From assembly GCA_938016505.1 (NCBI GenBank), contig CALLWN010000009.1, positions 1-8,677 of the forward strand: 8,677 nt of DNA, read 5' to 3'. The stretch comes from an uncultured Sphingomonadaceae bacterium (GTDB lineage Bacteria > Pseudomonadota > Alphaproteobacteria > Sphingomonadales > Sphingomonadaceae). The notes below the pieces were generated by a model. The model was not told where the DNA came from and ran no database searches. It saw only the letters and a list, made by a program, of their open reading frames with translations. How positions within the stretch are numbered: the first letter of the stretch is position 1; each line of letters begins with the position of its first letter. Of the stretch, positions 7,717 through 8,677 are shown in pieces. The position numbers were made by a program, and so were the translations under genes.

Positions 7717-7740
7717 GCCGGCGACTCGCTCTCCGCCGGC
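7717..7740 (-). repeat. Leader hairpin GCCGGCG / CGCCGGC upstream of the PEP-CTERM gene
   Basis: A 7-bp perfect stem with a 10-nt loop lies about 100 nt before the ATG at 7620, within the predicted leader. I did not recognise a known riboswitch consensus around it. Confidence 0.35.
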
Positions 7741-7863
7741 GGGTTGTCTTCAGCCTCTGCGCGTGATGCCGTGATTCATCGCCCTCCGCCAACCAAATGC
7801 TGACATCATTCTGTCACACATCGAAGGGGCGCCGCTTTCCGGGCAGGTGTCATGTTCAAGTAC

Positions 7864-7893
7864 ATCCTAGTTCTTCGAGCTGCGAAAAGTCAA
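7864..7893 (-). promoter_or_regulatory. Sigma-70-like promoter for the PEP-CTERM gene
   Basis: On the minus strand TTGACT (7893-7888) and TAGGAT (7869-7864) are 18 bp apart. The -35 box matches the consensus at five of six bases and the -10 box at four. The DNA immediately upstream is an AT-rich patch (A6 and T4 runs at 7894-7912) in otherwise GC-rich surroundings, like an UP element. Transcription would start near 7857, giving a leader of about 240 nt before the ATG at 7620. Confidence 0.5.
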
Positions 7894-8047
7894 GGAAAAT
7901 CAGCCTTTTTTCGGCTCGCCGCGCGGCCGGCCACGGGCTCGCATCGCGGTTGGCGCGGAAGTCGCCGGCGGCCCGGGGCGCAAGGTCGCTCGCCAGGATC
8001 GCGGTGCGATGCGCGGCGCGCGGCCGCTCGAACCGCCGCGGCCATCC

Positions 8048-8063
8048 GTTAGCTCGAATTAAC
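8048..8063. promoter_or_regulatory. Operator-like palindrome GTTAGCTCGAATTAAC
   Basis: The sequence has dyad symmetry GTTA-nn-TCGA-nn-TAAC with a central CG. It matches the copy at 8193 at 12 of 16 bases, including the core CTCGA and both ends. Palindromes with a central CG are typical of LacI-family operators, so a regulator of that type is a reasonable guess. Confidence 0.5.
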
Positions 8064-8192
8064 ACGTTCCCGGACTCCTGCGCCGCCTCAGCGTCTGCTG
8101 GCGAACCGTGCCGGGCCGCGGCGGAAAGGGCGGAGGCGGCGGGTCGCGAGCCGCCCGCAGCCGGCGTCACACCGCTCGACGGGTCGCCCGCC

Positions 8193-8208
8193 GTTGACTC
8201 GATTCAAC
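8193..8208. promoter_or_regulatory. Operator-like palindrome GTTGACTCGATTCAAC
   Basis: Dyad symmetry GTTGA-n-TCGA-n-TCAAC. It is 15/16 identical to the element at 8233, whose start lies exactly 40 bp downstream, close to four helical turns, which would place both on the same DNA face. It lies upstream of the candidate promoter at 8332-8360. Confidence 0.6.
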
Positions 8209-8232
8209 GACCGGCTGCTCGAGTGCCTGGAA

Positions 8233-8248
8233 GTTGACTCGATTGAAC
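8233..8248. promoter_or_regulatory. Operator-like element GTTGACTCGATTGAAC
   Basis: Same as the copy at 8193 except for G in place of C at position 13, which weakens the right half-site. It ends 83 bp before the -35 box of the plus-strand promoter candidate. Confidence 0.55.
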
Positions 8249-8331
8249 CGCGGCCAGCCTCGGGGGCGTGCGGGACACGACAGCCCAAGGCGCCGGATGG
8301 GCGGAAGAACCGCGAGGCGGCCTGTCCGACC

Positions 8332-8360
8332 TTGGACGCTGCGTGCGTCCCGGCTATGCT
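8332..8360 (+). promoter_or_regulatory. Sigma-70-like promoter for the plus-strand gene at 8454
   Basis: TTGGAC (8332-8337) and TATGCT (8355-8360) are separated by the optimal 17 bp. The -10 box matches TATAAT at four of six positions, the -35 box at three. Transcription would start near 8367, leaving an 87-nt leader that contains the palindrome at 8416-8433. Confidence 0.4.
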
Positions 8361-8415
8361 GGCGCCGCCGGCCGTGACGCGGGCTATCCGTGAAGTGCCG
8401 CAAGGCTGTCCCTCA

Positions 8416-8433
8416 GGTCGCCGATCGGCGACC
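8416..8433. promoter_or_regulatory. 18-bp perfect palindrome before the plus-strand gene
   Basis: GGTCGCCGATCGGCGACC equals its own reverse complement. It ends 20 bp before the ATG at 8454, just upstream of the AGAGGAG ribosome binding site. In DNA it could be an operator; in RNA it would fold as a 7-bp stem with a GATC loop. Confidence 0.5.
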
Positions 8434-8453
8434 GACATGCAGAGGAGAACCCG

Positions 8454-8677
8454 ATGATCCGTTGGCAAGCAGTGATCGCGGTGCTGTTGTGGGGCTGTGC
8501 CGCCGAGGCCGCCGCGGTGGGGGGATGGAAGGTCCTGCCGCCGACGGATGAGCGGTCCGCGCTGCCTGATCGCCTTCCGCCCGACGCGGCCGAGGCGGCG
8601 CCCGGCGATCCCTGGCCCCAGGACCGGCACTTCCGCTGGATGCTCTGCCGGACGGTCGTGCCGGAGACCGTCGAGGT
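8454..8677 (+). CDS. N-terminal part of a probable exported protein of unknown function
   Basis: ATG at 8454 is preceded by AGAGGAG 6 nt upstream. The 74 visible codons stay open to the window edge. The first residues (MIRWQAVIAVLLWGCAAEAAA) look like a signal peptide with cleavage after an Ala-rich stretch. The LWGC sequence could alternatively be a lipobox with an unusual Trp before Gly, giving a lipoprotein. The following residues are Pro/Ala/Asp-rich, then RHFRWMLCRTVVPETVE. No family is recognisable from this fragment. It diverges from the secreted-protein cluster and shares the intergenic region with it, so common regulation is possible. Confidence 0.75.
   Translation, partial: MIRWQAVIAVLLWGCAAEAAAVGGWKVLPPTDERSALPDRLPPDAAEAAPGDPWPQDRHFRWMLCRTVVPETVE

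Larger units (their letters stand above)
7621..8453. other. 833-bp divergent intergenic region with promoters and operator-like palindromes
   Basis: No convincing gene is present; open frames here are Arg/Ala/Pro-rich as expected for GC-rich non-coding DNA. The region separates two genes that diverge from it. It holds a minus-strand promoter candidate (7864-7893), a plus-strand promoter candidate (8332-8360), three copies of a 16-bp palindrome and an 18-bp perfect palindrome. About 240 bp next to the minus-strand gene would be its untranslated leader. Confidence 0.6.

Noticed and set aside
7903..7909. A T6 run in GC-rich DNA that might be the end of an intrinsic terminator
   Set aside because: The preceding sequence on the plus strand has no stable stem, and no plus-strand gene ends there. 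It fits better as the AT-rich upstream element of the minus-strand promoter.
7797..8237. A 146-codon plus-strand frame in the intergenic region
   Set aside because: Composition is Arg/Ala/Ser-rich, it covers the promoter and palindromic elements, and no homology motif is visible.
8193..8248. The repeated 16-mers as a CRISPR array
   Set aside because: There are only two near-identical units with a 24-bp gap plus a divergent third 145 bp away; repeat length, number and symmetry do not fit an array, and no cas gene is visible.
8088..8630. A 180-codon minus-strand frame across the right intergenic region
   Set aside because: It overlaps the start and signal peptide of the plus-strand gene, has no convincing ribosome binding site, and is Arg/Gly-rich without any domain.
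1..8677. Insertion sequences, transposases, tRNA or rRNA genes
   Set aside because: No transposase motifs, terminal inverted repeats with target duplications, cloverleaf sequences or rRNA signatures were seen in any part of the window.

Overview
The window is a GC-rich (by eye roughly two-thirds G+C) stretch of bacterial chromosome. The protein types suggest a planctomycete, most likely of the Phycisphaerae or a related lineage. They include a DUF1559/H-X9-DG-style pseudopilin, dockerin-like EF-hand repeats at the C-termini of secreted proteins, and a PEP-CTERM tail. There is also a multidomain phosphodiester glycosidase whose last visible segment carries an HDVYFGT motif, which I associate with planctomycete secreted proteins. 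This taxonomic placement is inference from gene content only.

Layout: five genes lie head to tail on the minus strand, read from right to left, and one gene starts on the plus strand at the right edge. From 7620 leftwards they are: (A) 7620-6988, a secreted PEP-CTERM protein; (B) 6839-5700, a secreted concanavalin-like protein with dockerin repeats; (C) 5384-3222, a large secreted protein whose N-terminal domain is paralogous to A, followed by a golvesin/Xly-CBD-like module and dockerin repeats; (D) 3121-2006, a pseudopilin; (E) 1981 to beyond the left edge, a phosphodiester glycosidase (NAGPA family) with a lectin-like and an Fn3-like module. D and E are 24 bp apart and probably co-transcribed; C-D are 100 bp apart, A-B 148 bp and B-C 315 bp. 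Every minus-strand product has a signal peptide or prepilin leader, so this is an export and cell-surface gene set. On the right, 7621-8453 is an 833-bp divergent intergenic region, and at 8454 a plus-strand gene for another probable exported protein begins and runs off the window.

The most interesting signals are: an unnamed roughly 175-residue domain shared by A and C but joined to two different C-terminal modules (PEP-CTERM versus dockerin); a family of 16-bp palindromes (GTTRRCTCGAWTYAAC) present three times in the divergent intergenic region, with a related 15-mer between B and C, resembling operators of a LacI-type regulator; an 18-bp perfect palindrome directly before the ribosome binding site of the plus-strand gene; and a pseudopilin whose H-X9-DG signature is split by about 38 extra residues. 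A working inference is a co-regulated surface-glycan or extracellular-matrix locus. No enzyme substrate can be read from the sequence.
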